This document shows positions 33,276 to 44,648 of a stretch of 64,000 nucleotides of DNA, one piece after another. The position numbers and the translations under genes are program-made. A model generated the notes under the pieces. It was not told the DNA's origin, did no database searches, and worked only from the letters and a program-made list of their open reading frames with translations. Within the stretch, counting starts at the first letter, position 1. Every line of letters begins with the position of its first letter. The DNA comes from Dipteris shenzhenensis (lineage: Eukaryota > Polypodiophyta > Polypodiopsida > Gleicheniales). The stretch is from the NCBI GenBank assembly GCA_047967505.1, contig CM106538.1. One strand, 5' to 3'.

Positions 33276-36200
33276 TTATGTGACACCTTGTAAAAGAGGG
33301 GAGTGTACACCCAGCAAACCACGTAGTCTCTGAAAGTGTGGTCGGGATAATGGCTTAGTTAAGATATCAGCAATCATTTCTGATGCGGGGAGATAAGAAA
33401 CATGAATAATTCCCTGCTTGACAAGCTCCCTGATGAAGTGGTAGTATAGGGCAAAATATTTGGTCCATGAATGAAGGATAGGAGTTTTAGTGAGAGCAAT
33501 GGTGCTCTGGTTATCACACAAGAGAAGAATGGAAGTGGAGGGCGATAAGCATGTGAGCTCGAGCAGAAGATGACGCAACCAAACAATCTCTCGTGATGCA
33601 GTAGAAGCGAAAATGTATTCGGCCTCAGTGGATGAGAGAGCAACAACATTTTGAGGTTTACTGATCCAACTTACAACACTTCCATTGGGAAGGAAGCAGC
33701 AACAACTTACTGATCGGCCAGTTTGAAGGTCGGTTCCCCAATTGGCATCCGAATAAGCATTGAGTTGAAAGTCAGTGGTGGAACGTGTGAACAAGAGCCC
33801 AAAATGCATTGTTCCCTAAAGGTAGCGAAGAACTCAATGAAAGTCAGTGGTGGAACGTGTGAACCAGAGCCCAAAATGCATTGTTCCCTACAGGTAGCGA
33901 AGAAGACGTTTGAGGAGCTGTTAGCGGACGGAAGTAGGGCGAGAACTATAATGAGATAGAAGGATGACAGTGAAAGCAAGATTAGGTCTACAACAAACCA
34001 TGGTGTACAAAAGACTACTGAGCAAACTTCGGTAAGGGAAGACAACAGTGTTAAGAGGAGAAGAATCAGAATGGGAATAATGAAGATGAAGGGCACCGGG
34101 TTCCATGGGGGTTGCAACATAATTACATTCAAACATCCCGTACTTCTTAAGGAGATCATCAATGTATTTGCGTTGGGATAGATGGAGTAAACCCTTAGAG
34201 TGATCACACTGTATCTCCATACCAAGACAGTACCCAATTCTCCAAAATCAACCATATCAAAAGTGACATTCAATTCTCCCTTGACGAATTGAAGAGTGGA
34301 AGAACTGTTACTGAAGAGGATAATATCATCCACGTAGAGACCAAGCATAACGAAGGAAGATGCTTGCTAAAAGATTTAGAGATTGAGATCTGCCTGGAAG
34401 GAAATACCATGAAGATAGGAATCGATTTTATCAAATCACGATCGTGAGGCTTGTTTGAGGCCATATATAGACTTATGTATTCGACAAACTTAATGTCAAT
34501 TATTTGAATTGATGTAACTAGAGGGTTGCATCATATAAATTTCCTCTTGTACGTCTCCATGAAGAAACACGGTCTTTACATTTATCTGATGTATGTCAAG
34601 GTCCGCGTAAGTAGCATATACAAGAAGCACTCTGATGGTAGTAAGTTTAATGACAGGGGAGAAGGTTTCGAAATAATCTAAACCTACAGCTCGTGAATAT
34701 CCCTTTGCCACAAGTCAAGCCTTGTATTTGGAGAGAGAACCATCAGCATGGTACTTGCGTTTAAATATCCATTTGCAGGGAATAGCATGTCGTCCCGGTG
34801 GCAGATCTGTAAGTGACCATGTAGAATTGCGCTGCAACAAATGAAATTCTTCTTCCCTAGCTTGATGCCATTCGGAAGACTAAGAACTAGAGAGAGCCTC
34901 ATCATAATTGGTGCGATCTGGTCCGCTAGTGATATGAGAGTATGCTTGAGCTTGAACCCATGGACAATTTGCAACAACATAAGCACTTGCATTTTCAAGG
35001 ACCTTAAGTGACGGCTTACGAGATCATGGAGGCAAAGTACGTGAAGAAATTGTTGCAGATTTTGGCAAATCAGGCTAATCGAGCTCTCTATATATGTATT
35101 GAAAGATAGATAATCGGAAGGCGACTGATCAAATAACTGTCGAGAATACTCGAGAGGAGCTGGAAGATCTGCAGTGAACTAAGGAGCATCATGATGATCT
35201 GGAGAGGACTGAGGAAACTCTTCACTAACTATGTCAGTCTCTGAGTGGCCGGATGTGCCCATAAGGTGAACATCTCCAAGCTCATCTATGGAAGGCACAA
35301 TGCAAATCGGAAAATATTCTTCAAGAAAATCAATGGAGGTTGTAGAGTTATCAGTGCCTAGAAATACATCTTCATGAAAAACAACATCCGTGCTCAAGGA
35401 AACCCGAGATGCTTGTGGATTCCACAATTTATAGCCACAACGATGAGCTGGATATCCGATGAATATAGCCTTGCAACTTTTGGAATCAAGCTTACTATGT
35501 TGAGATGAAGGAATCTTAGCGTATGCCTGACACCCAAAAACGCGAAGATCTGAAATATTCGGCTTTGCTCCAAACCATAGTTCATATGGTGTAGTATCAT
35601 GCAAAGCAGTAGTAGGAACACGATTCTGAATATATATTGCTGTGTGTACACCCTCAACCTAGAAGCTAGCATCTAAATGACTAGCAAGAAGCATTGTTCA
35701 ACCACCATCATTGGTGGTATGCCATGCTCGCGATAGAATTTTTGAAATGAATGATTTAGATACTCTCCTCCATTGTCCGATCTAAGAACCTTCACTTTGC
35801 GATCAGTTTGAACTTCAGCCATGCTTTTATATTCTTGACATCTGACTTGTGTTTTAAGAAATATACCTCGGTCCATCTGTTGGCATCATCAATAAAGGTC
35901 ATATAATATCAACTTCCACCTTTCGAGGCGATGGGCATAGGGCCACACAACTCAGTGTGGACGAGCTCAAAAATATTATGTGCATGTGCAAGATGGCCCT
36001 TGAATGATTGTCGATGTTGTTTTCCTAACACACATGCTTCACAAACTCCAAGTTGCGGGTGGCTAGAGAAATTTAATCCGGGCACTAGATTCTGAGCATG
36101 CATGTTCTTAATTTTCTTAAAATTGACATGCGCAAGATGACGATGCCAAAGATCCGCATTACTACCATTAGTAAGGAGCATGACGTCTTTACTTTGAGAA

Positions 36201-36563
36201 GCCTCCGTGAGTAGATACAATGATTGATGACGAGTGCCCCGAGCAATGACTTGATGAGTGTGATCATGCCAAATGATGGAAGAGTGTGCATTGAACTCTA
36301 CTGTGACTCCCATGTCGGTAAGATGTGCCACGAAAACAAGATCACATTTTAAATGCGGAACATACAAAACACCATGCAAGTGAAACACTTCCACCTGTGC
36401 TAATCTGAAATACTACATCACCAACTCCTTCAATTATGTGTTCTGAATCGTCACCCATTTGAATTGTGCGCTTTGATGAGCATGCCTTGTAGGACACAAA
36501 CCAATCCTTATGATATGTCATATGTTGATTGGCCCCTGAGTAGAGAATCAGGTTATCAATCAT
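33276..36563 (-). pseudogene. Ty1/copia pol (protease-integrase-RT-RNase H), degenerate
   Basis: Minus-strand frames in order from 36563: a protease-like LILYSGANQHMTYHKDW, the GAG-pre-integrase zinc region (LWHRHLAHVNFKKIKNMHA, then CEACVLGKQHR), integrase VHTELCGPM and SDNGGEYLN, the C-terminal TPYELWFGAKPNISDLRVFG, RT (AKGYSRAVGLDYFETFSPV, then DVKTVFLHGD, then LYVDDIILFSN), and RNase H (AYSDANWGTDLQTGRS, then ALSSTEAEYI). It ends with DILTKPLSRPHFQRLRGLLG. Stops and frameshifts break it into at least eight frames. A 24-codon duplication lies between RT and RNase H. The gag is missing on this strand. The domain order PR-IN-RT-RH establishes Ty1/copia. Confidence 0.92.
33767..33910. repeat. 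72-bp tandem duplication inside copia pol
   Basis: GAAAGTCAGTGGTGGAACGT starts at 33767 and again at 33839; the copies differ at a few bases. The length is exactly 24 codons, so the reading frame is preserved. Confidence 0.9.
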
Positions 36564-36599
36564 TCTGACATTGCACTTTGATCAAGTGTATTCAATTCG

Positions 36600-37900
36600 T
36601 GAACATTGTGCATGCGAACTTTGTCATATGTGGCTCCGGTCCCCGCTTCAACTATGGAATAGGAGATATGTTGTGTGCAATTCGTCCATGGTTGTTGAAG
36701 GTCCTCAAAGCTGTAACCTTCTTCTGTTGAAGCAGGCAATTTTTAACTAAGCAAACAAACCAATACTCCCCTACACCATCCACTCCATGCTTAAAATTTT
36801 TACTGGCAATTATGGATGTGGTTAGCTAAGTTGAGCTGCTACATATTTCCACCACAAAATGAAATGGGTGTGTGAGTATGAAAAAAGTTTTAATTTTTTC
36901 TTTTTTTAAAAACGTCATTGGAAGATTATATTCACACTTAGAGATTATATTCTAAGAGTAAGAGATTACATGCATTAAGTGAATATAATCACTGACTCTG
37001 TGAATATAATCTCTAATTCCACAGACATTAGCTTCATGAATCATTCTAAATGAGTATGTAAGTCAATCTATGCAACTAGGAGCAAATTGGAAAGGTTGAT
37101 AAAATTTGTTATACTTTAGTACACTACACTTCCAAAGCCCTATGAAACCCTATGAAACACATTAATTCAAAATTAGATGAATAGACTGACTGCAAGGGGA
37201 TCTTTGAGGGGTGCTAGCGATATCATAGAGGGCGTGGTGGGAGATGAGGGGCTTAAGATTCATGAGGATAATATGCAATAGGATGTTGTTTAGCTTGGTA
37301 TCTCAATTCATCTATCCTTTTTGACCGTGCATAGAGAAGCTTGTGATTGTCAAAACAAACAGAGTCGTTAAGCACGAGAAAAATTGGACCCATGTGTTGC
37401 ACTTGCATGACACTAAGGGAGCTTGCAAGTACCTGATAAAAGCAAACTTGCTAGTGGAAAGTTGCACCTCCTCTGCTGAATCATCTCGGCCATCAACAAC
37501 CTACAAAAATCATGGATGGAGTTGAAATCCTCAGGGACTACTCACAAGGTAGGTGGTTTGGTAGGGATTGCCAAAGGCTAGCAGATAAAGGCAGAGCTAG
37601 ACATGGAATTCACCTTCAAGGGAATGGGAGAACGAAAAATGGCTCAGGTGCCGTTGGGAAGGAGAAGGTCCCATGATGGACCCCATATCCAGGTCCAGCT
37701 CAGGAGCTTCGCAAAAAGGACAAGATCTCCCCAATGGAGATTATCCTTAGGCCTAGGGTGGTTGACGATGTCACGATGTCTCTATTCCACCTACAAACAT
37801 ATCTAACAAAAGGCATCGGTTAGTTTGGCCTTTGTAAGTATCTAAGGCAAAAGTTGACATATTTTATCATGAATAGCATTAAAATTGACTTGTTATTATC
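36600..37900. other. Sequence between copia pol and the inverted copia 5' end
   Basis: The first 150 bases are probably decayed copia gag/pol sequence. The remainder is not recognised and includes an imperfect inverted repeat at 36921-37013. Short frames at 37343 and 37603 show no domain. Confidence 0.4.
36921..37013. repeat. Imperfect inverted repeat (hairpin)
   Basis: GAAGATTATATTCACA-TTAGAGATTATATTC (36921-36951) is mirrored by GAATATAATCACTGACTCTG-GAATATAATCTC (36980-37013), arms of about 32 bases around a loop of about 30. The arms themselves contain a repeated GATTATATTC word. It could be a hairpin or a tiny foldback element. Confidence 0.6.
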
Positions 37901-37904
37901 ATCC

Positions 37905-38115
37905 ATAATCTGCACATCTCAGATATGTAAGGGCACATGCACGTTGATTGGGTATTCAATGAATATCATTAGGAGGAGAGTGATATTAGGTAGAGTTCTT
38001 GCATGATCAGGGTCTATAAGATCATGCCCTTTGTATTGATCATAGTACTACAATATACACTCAATTGTTGTGGTATTGTTATGTGTCAATCGTATGTTAT
38101 ATTGTTCTTTCTTCA
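37905..38115 (+). repeat. Partial copia LTR, plus orientation
   Basis: It matches the reverse complement of the LTR at 32975-33234 from about its 80th base (TAAGGGCACATGCACG) to its end (GTTCTTTCTTCA). The 5' part is not recognisable. It is followed four bases later by a primer-binding site, so this is a 5' LTR. Confidence 0.8.
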
Positions 38116-38119
38116 ACAT

Positions 38120-38131
38120 TGGTATCAGATC
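38120..38131 (+). promoter_or_regulatory. Primer-binding site (initiator-methionine tRNA)
   Basis: TGGTATCAGATC, one base different from the standard plant copia site complementary to the 3' end of initiator-Met tRNA. It follows the partial LTR and precedes gag, as expected. Confidence 0.8.
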
Positions 38132-38157
38132 TTTATTTGAAGAAGGATTGTCTAGCT

Positions 38158-38735
38158 ATGTCGACCGCGACGTCGAGTGCCATTCTAGCTCCACCCATTG
38201 TCTTGTCCCTGTCTTTGATGGGACTAGTTTCTCTGCTTGGAAATGAATGATGAGTTTGTATCTTAAGGGAGAAGGATACTATCAGATTGTTGAAGGTATT
38301 GAGAAGAAGCTTGAAGCAGAGCCTCGCTGAGGGAAAGCTCTGGCAAAGTAAGGCTATTTGGGAATGGCTCGTTCAAAAATACAAAAAGCATTCTGAAGTG
38401 GAGGTCATGCACTTGTTTCATTAGCTGGAGAATCTTCGATACTTAGATGGACAAGACCTGCGAACTCATGTTCGTATGATGAGAGAGATTTTTGACCAAC
38501 TTGCCTATATAGGGGATACATATAAAGTTCCAGCTGAGCAGCAAAAATTGAAGTTGTATCATTCATTGTTACCAAGCTCTTGGCACATGTTTCGGAGCAC
38601 TCTGATGATGAACAAGGGAGTCACGTGGCAATAAGTAGTAGATGCTCTCTATGCAGAAGAAACCATGATGATAGATAGCAGAACACAAGCAACACATGGC
38701 GACCGCTCTGCTATCAATGACCAAGCCTACGTGTT
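38158..38735 (+). pseudogene. Copia gag fragment, plus orientation
   Basis: After an ATG at 38158 and a frameshift the sequence reads FDGTSFSAWK-MMSLYLKGEG then YYQIVEGIEKKLEAEP. Further fragments, LRTHVRMMREIFDQLAYIGD and YKVPAEQQKLKLYHSLLPSS, match the copia gag (UBN2-type) core. Stops interrupt at several points. The fragment ends about 38735, before a zinc knuckle, and the sequence changes to LINE RT. Confidence 0.8.
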
Positions 38736-38739
38736 GTGA

Positions 38740-38850
38740 GCATGCCTTGCTATCGCACACAAAAGCCCGACCTACTGGAAATGCTAGATCCATCCGTCAC
38801 CATGTTGAAGGGGAAGGCCCCTAGCCTAGATGGCTTTCCCATTGACATTA
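38740..38850 (+). pseudogene. LINE (non-LTR) reverse transcriptase fragment, left part
   Basis: The frame reads LEMLDPSVTMLKGKAPSLDG then FPIDI. It corresponds to the start of LINE RT domains, where a leucine-rich segment precedes GK(A/S)PGPDGFP. The fragment stops at the TA that borders the 7.7-kb inserted element and resumes at 46559. Confidence 0.7.
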
Positions 38851-38878
38851 GGGAAAAAGGGAACTCATTTTGGGGCCC
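38851..38878 (+). repeat. Left terminal inverted repeat (28 bp)
   Basis: Begins GGGAAAAAGGGAACTCATTT and ends GGGGCCC. It pairs with 46531-46558 in inverted orientation with three mismatches (positions 3, 13, 28). Confidence 0.85.
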
Positions 38879-39246
38879 TGTAAGAAATTCACTATTTTTT
38901 GATTTATTTCTCTCCTAAAAGACCTCAAAAATAGTAAAATACGAAAATGTGGCTCAGAACTGTCAGTAAGGACTATAGAACTGTCAATTCAAAAAGGAAT
39001 AAGATAATCTTTTGTCTGACTAACATGATTTTGCATTAAATATCTCCTTAGATTTTTTTTTGTTTACCAAAGATTCCACATCTCTTTTGCCGACGTGTGT
39101 AGGCCTTTCATAAAGAATCCATCATTGAACTTGGTGATTGCAAGTTTTCAAAATATTCACATGGATACCGCCACACTTCCACGATTCATGTTACAAAACG
39201 ACTATGAGATTGAAAAACAAACTTCACAACCTCAGAAGCACAAAAA

Positions 39247-41981
39247 ATGGCTGATACTAGTGAGTCACTATCTCAGAAGAAGCGATTACACCATCTTCAC
39301 ATCGACTTAGAAGAACAATATGCTCCAGCACAAAAAAGACGAAAGGATATGGTGCTGAATGCTCAACAACGGGAAAATATGAGAAGAGAAGGGCTTCAAC
39401 ATATTGACTTATGGCGCGATGGAAGCATATATCCAAAATGTCAAGTAAAAAACTCTACACCTCCATTTGTCAATCCCACCACATTACTGAGGTTTGCCAG
39501 TGATGGACAAAATGGACTTCTTGGTTATATTTCAGCGCAGTCTGCATTTGCGGAAACGTATAAGATGATGTACCTATAAGAAAAGGGGGCCAAGATGCTG
39601 GAGATAGCCATTCATGCAAAATTGGAGCAGCAGTTACAGAATGAAATTGAGGAGCATTCAAAGAGTAAAAAAGAGTTGACAAGAGCAAGAAAGAAGAGAC
39701 CCGTGCTTGGAGACAGACTACGTAGCAGGAAGATTAAAAACATTGCAAATTTGAAGGCTGGGACTGGTGGATGCAAGCGACGAATTCAGGAAGCAAGGTT
39801 AGATTGAAATTTATCATTTTGTATACTGAAAAAGGCTCTCAAATGACTATATCTATTTCATCGATTATCGCAAAACAAGAATGGAGGTGCTGAATGATAT
39901 AGGCATATTGTGTTGTTACTATAGGAAATTATTGGAGCCTGCAAAAGAAAATATGGACCCGAACCTTCTTCCTGTTAAACAAATGAAAGGATTGCTTTCT
40001 TGCGGTGTAGCAAAAGGTTTGATTGAGGAAAAAAAATACAAAACAGTCAAACGCAATGTTGTAGAGGACTTTGTATCCAATAATCAAGTTGATGGCACTA
40101 TAATCCAAGAGGCTCTTGATGTTAGTGGAGTTAGCAGGAAGGGATATAGTTCGATTTTCCATGCGATATCCTCAACTTTGAAAGATCAAAGGATTAAATG
40201 AGTTTTACTACCAAATCCAGCAACCGTGTGGAGGATAAGAGGTTATTTGAATGAAAGTATAGATGAATTTATTGGGCAATATATCCATATTGAAGAAATA
40301 TTTCATGGTGGTAAAGGAACCACTGTGTATGATCCTTGGAACAATATATTTGTAGATCTACAATAACTTCAAAGAAGAATGGTCGAGTTTTATGGAATAA
40401 CATTTAAGGAGTGCAAAGGCATTTTGAAATTTGTTATCAAACTGGATGAGTGTGAGGTTGTAAAGGAAAAGAAAATGGAAAGAGTTATTATTACATTGAT
40501 GAATGGAGCAATTGATACATCATTGACTGAAGCGAGTTCGAAGTATTTTAGTGTGCAGTCAGAGAAACACATATGGTGGTTAGGCTCGTTCCAAGTATGA
40601 TCATTTTTTGTTTTATACTTGATTTTGGTCATTGTTTTCAAATCTGTTATAGTAAGACTTTTGTTTTCTATAATCTGGCAGGTGAAGACCGAAGACCATG
40701 AAACACTAGATTGGGTGTTTCACCACACGGAAATACCAAGAATAATCAAAAGACAAGTGCAAGGCGAGAATCTCCATGTTGCAGGAAAAGGTGATTTTCA
40801 AGTAGAGTGGCACATGGCCGGGGATCTTAAAACACTTAAGTGCATGTATAACATTAGTAAAGGAGGCAACTCAAAGTCTCCTTGTCTTTACTACAAAGAA
40901 TCAGCTCAAGTAATGGATTCAAAATGGTGGAAGAGGGCACCTAATAGAGATAAAGTTGACCCTGACTTCAAGGCCATTCTGGACATTCCACTATGTAATG
41001 TTCACATTTGCACATTGCATGGTCTATGTCGAATTATTGAGAAATTGGTATTTTTATATATTGGATTTGCTTGGAAACTTCGTTCCGAAAAAAATAGAAA
41101 GGATGCTCTTCAAGCATTGGAAAAAGTGTTATCCGATATAGGTCTGCATGGAGGAGATGTTCAAATCACAAAGGATTTTAAAAAGTCTACCAATGGCAAG
41201 GAGGTACCAATCAAGCCCTCTATTGGTGGTGTTAAGGCAAGAAGATTCTTGTCTCGACCCAAACACAGTAAGCAAGTAAGGCAAGGTAGAACAGTTTCAA
41301 AGATTAATTATGGATTGTGGAAGCAAGTCCATAATGCTATGAAAGATCATGAGGCAGATGGGGAAGCACGAAATAGGAAGGCAGAGGTGTGGAGGTCTCT
41401 TGATCAACTCTTCATGTTCTGTGACAAAGTAACATGGACAAAGAGTGATTACAAGAACTTTGAGGAGGCAATTAAACATTTTGGGAAGTCAATGAAAGAC
41501 GCATGGATAGCCTGCAATATAACTCACTACATGGTAAGGTTCTGTCTTTTTCTTTTACTTAAGTGTGATCCTCTTCTTTTTATTACTTACTATGCATTCT
41601 TATGTCTTACAGCATATCATCTACAACCACCTTCCCTATTTTGTCAAAAAGTATGGATGCCCAGCAATTTGGTCTACCCAAGGCATGGAGAAGTCTCACT
41701 ACATGGCATGTAATGCATTTTTCAGACACACACAACACTATGGAGAGAGTCAGAAGGCAAATAGTCTGAAGGAAGTCTTCCAATGGTTTTACCGAGGCAT
41801 ACTACAGAGGCTGTATGCTAAAAGAAAAGTTGCTAGCTCCAAAATCAAGCTTGCTTTTCTTCTAGCCCAAAAGCAAAGACGAAGACAAGCTCTAGACAAT
41901 TCAATGGCAGCAGAGAGACATAGACAATGGAGGGAATCGAAGATATTTAGAAACCATAAATGGACAAGTAAACATGAATAG
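39247..41981 (+). pseudogene. Transposase-like gene (putative DDE type) with three in-frame stops
   Basis: Four exons (39247-39797, 39880-40594, 40682-41533, 41613-41981) have GT-AG borders and compatible phases and would encode about 828 residues. Stops interrupt at 39577 (TAA), 40199 (TGA) and 40364 (TAA). Features: a basic, lysine-rich N-terminal third with a predicted coiled coil; FVIKLDECEV (Asp codon 40444); YFSVQSEKHIWWLGSFQ; HMAGDLKTLKCMYNISKGG (Asp 40822) followed by CLYY; IPLCNVHICTLHGLCRIIEK; and near the C-terminus TQGMEKSHYMACNAFFRHTQ (Glu 41688), then an R/K-rich tail. D, D and E in these contexts form a plausible RNase H-fold catalytic triad, but that is inference. The long alpha-helical insert between the second D and E is usual in eukaryotic transposases. 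I do not recognise the superfamily. The three short introns (about 80-90 bases) are typical of plants. Confidence 0.65.
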
Positions 41982-42305
41982 GACTCATTTGTAACTTATT
42001 GGTGTTATGTCCACATGTTTTCAAACTCAATCAATAGAATTTTTTTTTGTGGAACAAGTGACTCTTGGTGTTATGCATCAAAAGTATTTCTTTTGTGAAA
42101 CATATGATCTAAACATAATACAATTTGTTCACAATTTCAATATATTGTTTGTTTAATATTTAACGATAGCACTCTATCTAAATGTACAAATCATTTCATC
42201 TTCAACTTATTGTTCATTTATACAAGATCATACCAGATATCAAAGACTTTGTACAAATCAGTTCAACTTTAATATAATGTTTGTGCTATATTTGATGACT
42301 AAATC

Positions 42306-44259
42306 CTATTTCTCCCAGGGCCTGCCGATCGGAACTCTCTTTTTGATCTTGATTGGAGTCTTTTTCTTCTTTATTGGCTTGATGTCGACTGTCTGTTTAT
42401 CAATGCTTGCCTCTGTTGCTTGTCTGGGAGGGGTATCCTTTTCTTCAGCTGTCTCCACCTATTCCTCTTCTTGGACTGTGTGGCCTGATGCAATCATGGG
42501 TGGCTCTCGAAACCTTATGAGCTTGTGTTTTCCATAGCCCTCCAGACATTTGGGCTCCTTAACACCACATGCTAATGCATAAGAAGTGTAAGACAAAAAG
42601 TAAGCAGCCCTAGAGGCCTGCTTATTCACATAATCTCCAAATATATCTATGGCAGACAACCTCTCTATCAAAATGATCTTTTCCTTTTGCCATGAAAGAA
42701 CATGTCCACCTAAAGCCCTGGACAAACATTTTAAGAAGTAAACAATGGCTTCTCCATTGTTGCTCAACTGCCTATGGTAAATCAAGATCTTAGCACTGCC
42801 TAGATCATGAATATAATGAGCTAGGCTTGACATTTTGCGAAACCCAACCGGCGTGCTTCCACTTGATCTCTGGAGGAATGTGTCATCCTCAATTTGTAGC
42901 TGCTACATATCAAAAGATTGGAGTGAGACAATACACAACCTACAAAAATAAAGTTAAGCAGAAGACAAAGTATTTGATTTGAAGTACCTTCTCATTTTCA
43001 TCAGCAACAAGCAGATCATCTTTCCAAAGATTTATCCCTCTCCCCTCTTGTCCAGCCTCTTCTTTAGGCTTTTCTGTGTATAGTGCTGAGAGATTCATAG
43101 CTTCCTGTGTGAGCTGGAAGGCAGCTTCATCTGGCTCTTGGAACTTTTCAGCCTCTTTGAAACAAAATGTAAGGGCCTCTACAGGATCAAAAATTGTTTC
43201 CAAAGCCAGTAGTGAATGGTCATCCTCTATGCCAACCTCCTTGTCAAGCCTTGAAGCCTGGGCAATAAGGGAAATGGCATAGTCCTCCCTCAAATTGAAC
43301 ATACACCCTATATCATGGAGGAAAACATAATCTTTTCCACCAATCAAGACACCTGGAAGCATGGGCACTACATAGTTGCTGCTCTGAACATCAAAATCTT
43401 CAACTGGCTCTGCTCCCCTCAGAGTTTTTGTCCTCAGTTGAACAAGGTCAAGAGCAGCCACTTGCAGCCCCTCATCCTGAAGGTTGATATCTTCTTCTTG
43501 CTCTGCCATTTCTGTGACCAAAGAAACATCCTCCTTTTCCTCTGCTTCAGATGTGTCTTCTTCTTCAATCTCCTGCCCTTGTTCATCCAAAGACTCTTGA
43601 CTGAAGACAATGTACATAAGGAATGCCATGGTTTTCTCAAGCACTCTGCACTTTCTGGTGTGCAAGTTACAGTTGAATTTATATTGATCAAGCAGGCTGT
43701 CAAATCTTCTGTTCACATGGTACCTCAGCCTGTCAATGGAGACAATATGATTTATATGCACAAAAACCTTTTCTCCTTCCACAATTCTTCCTGCCTCTGT
43801 CAGTTCTTTGAAGGTATCCCAATAGTCTGAAAGAAAATCTTTGTGATGCTCCAGTACAGAGCTCATTGTGAACTCCATGTTGAAAATACTGTGGTATATA
43901 TGGAAGTTACTCTGAGCCTTGCATTTGTGAAGAAACTCAAATAGGAGCAAATCTGGAGACTTGTCCTCTTCTGGTTCCATTTGTTTTGTGATGGAAGAAT
44001 CAGCACTCTGCTCCAGTCTCTTCTTTTTGCCTGTTCAAAAACCTATATACTATGAATTCTATATGTTGACATATGCAATCAGTGAATGCATTGGATATCA
44101 CCAGATAATTCCTTCATGAGCTCTCATGACTCACCTGGTGATTGCTGTGGTCTAATAATAACAGCAGAAAAGTCCAGCTTCCTCTTGAAAGGTGGGGCCT
44201 GGGAGCCAGCTGTTCCAAAGCAAAAACATTTCTCATCATCAAGGAAGAATTCCACAGGG
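42306..44259 (-). CDS. Transposon companion gene B, unknown function (5' end unresolved)
   Basis: Three minus-strand exons with consistent phases: 44259-44135, 44030-42988 and 42902-42306. They give about 588 residues without a stop until 42306; the first exon needs two bases from an upstream exon that I could not fix. Visible features: FFLDDEKCFCFGTAGSQAPP near the start; a helical segment around FHIYHSIFNMEFTMSSVLEH; a Cys-containing CNLHTRKCRVLEKTMAFLMY; a long acidic run (EIEEEDTSEAEEKEDVSLVT); a second conserved-looking block SLAHYIHDLGSAKILIYHRQ with AIVYFLKCLSRALGGHVLSW; and a very basic C-terminus (IKKKKTPIKIKKR) that could localise to the nucleus. No known domain is recognised. It is convergent with the transposase, whose stop lies 325 bases away. 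Confidence 0.6.
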
Positions 44260-44328
44260 CTAAAGATAGCAAAACAATGAGGTAGAAGTGAGAACCAAAT
44301 CAGACATAGGAATTTGTAGCAAAATGCG

Positions 44329-44532
44329 ATGGGGGACCATTTGAGGAGCAATCACCTAGTGCTGAGGAGGAGAAGCCACAGGAGCAAGGACCTGCTGCTG
44401 ATGTTGTTGAGGAGAAGATGGAACAGCAGCAAAGAGATGCTCCTGGGGCAGTGGAGGAGACAATGGAGCAACACCAACATACTGTACAGGACAGGATGGA
44501 GCAGCAGAAAAAAGATTCTCCAAAAAATGTAG
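44329..44532. other. Segment open on both strands inside the transposon
   Basis: Plus reading gives a glutamate/glutamine-rich repeat-like peptide (EEKMEQQQRDAPGAVEETME and on) ending in TAG; minus reading gives a proline/alanine-rich stretch (LDPEAALHFLENLFSAAP). Either could be an exon, the minus one as the missing 5' part of gene B, but phases do not join cleanly. I leave it unassigned. Confidence 0.3.
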
Positions 44533-44648
44533 AGCAGCCTCTGGATCAAGTTGTACATAAATAGAAAATGGATGTCGAAAATATGTTCTACATGTTTAAC
44601 TAAACAGTTTTGTACAAAATCTTACTTGATTGAATACAAAACCTTTGT

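Noticed and set aside
38841-38853. TTAA or TTA/TAA target duplication for the 7.7-kb element
   Set aside because: The flanks read ATTA on the left and TAAT on the right; only TA is a true direct duplication.
44124-44351. Minus-strand frame beginning with a hydrophobic MLLKWSPIAFCYKF segment as the start of gene B
   Set aside because: The hydrophobic part is better read as intron, with an AG acceptor at 44260-44261 directly before the coding-like PVEFFLDDEK.
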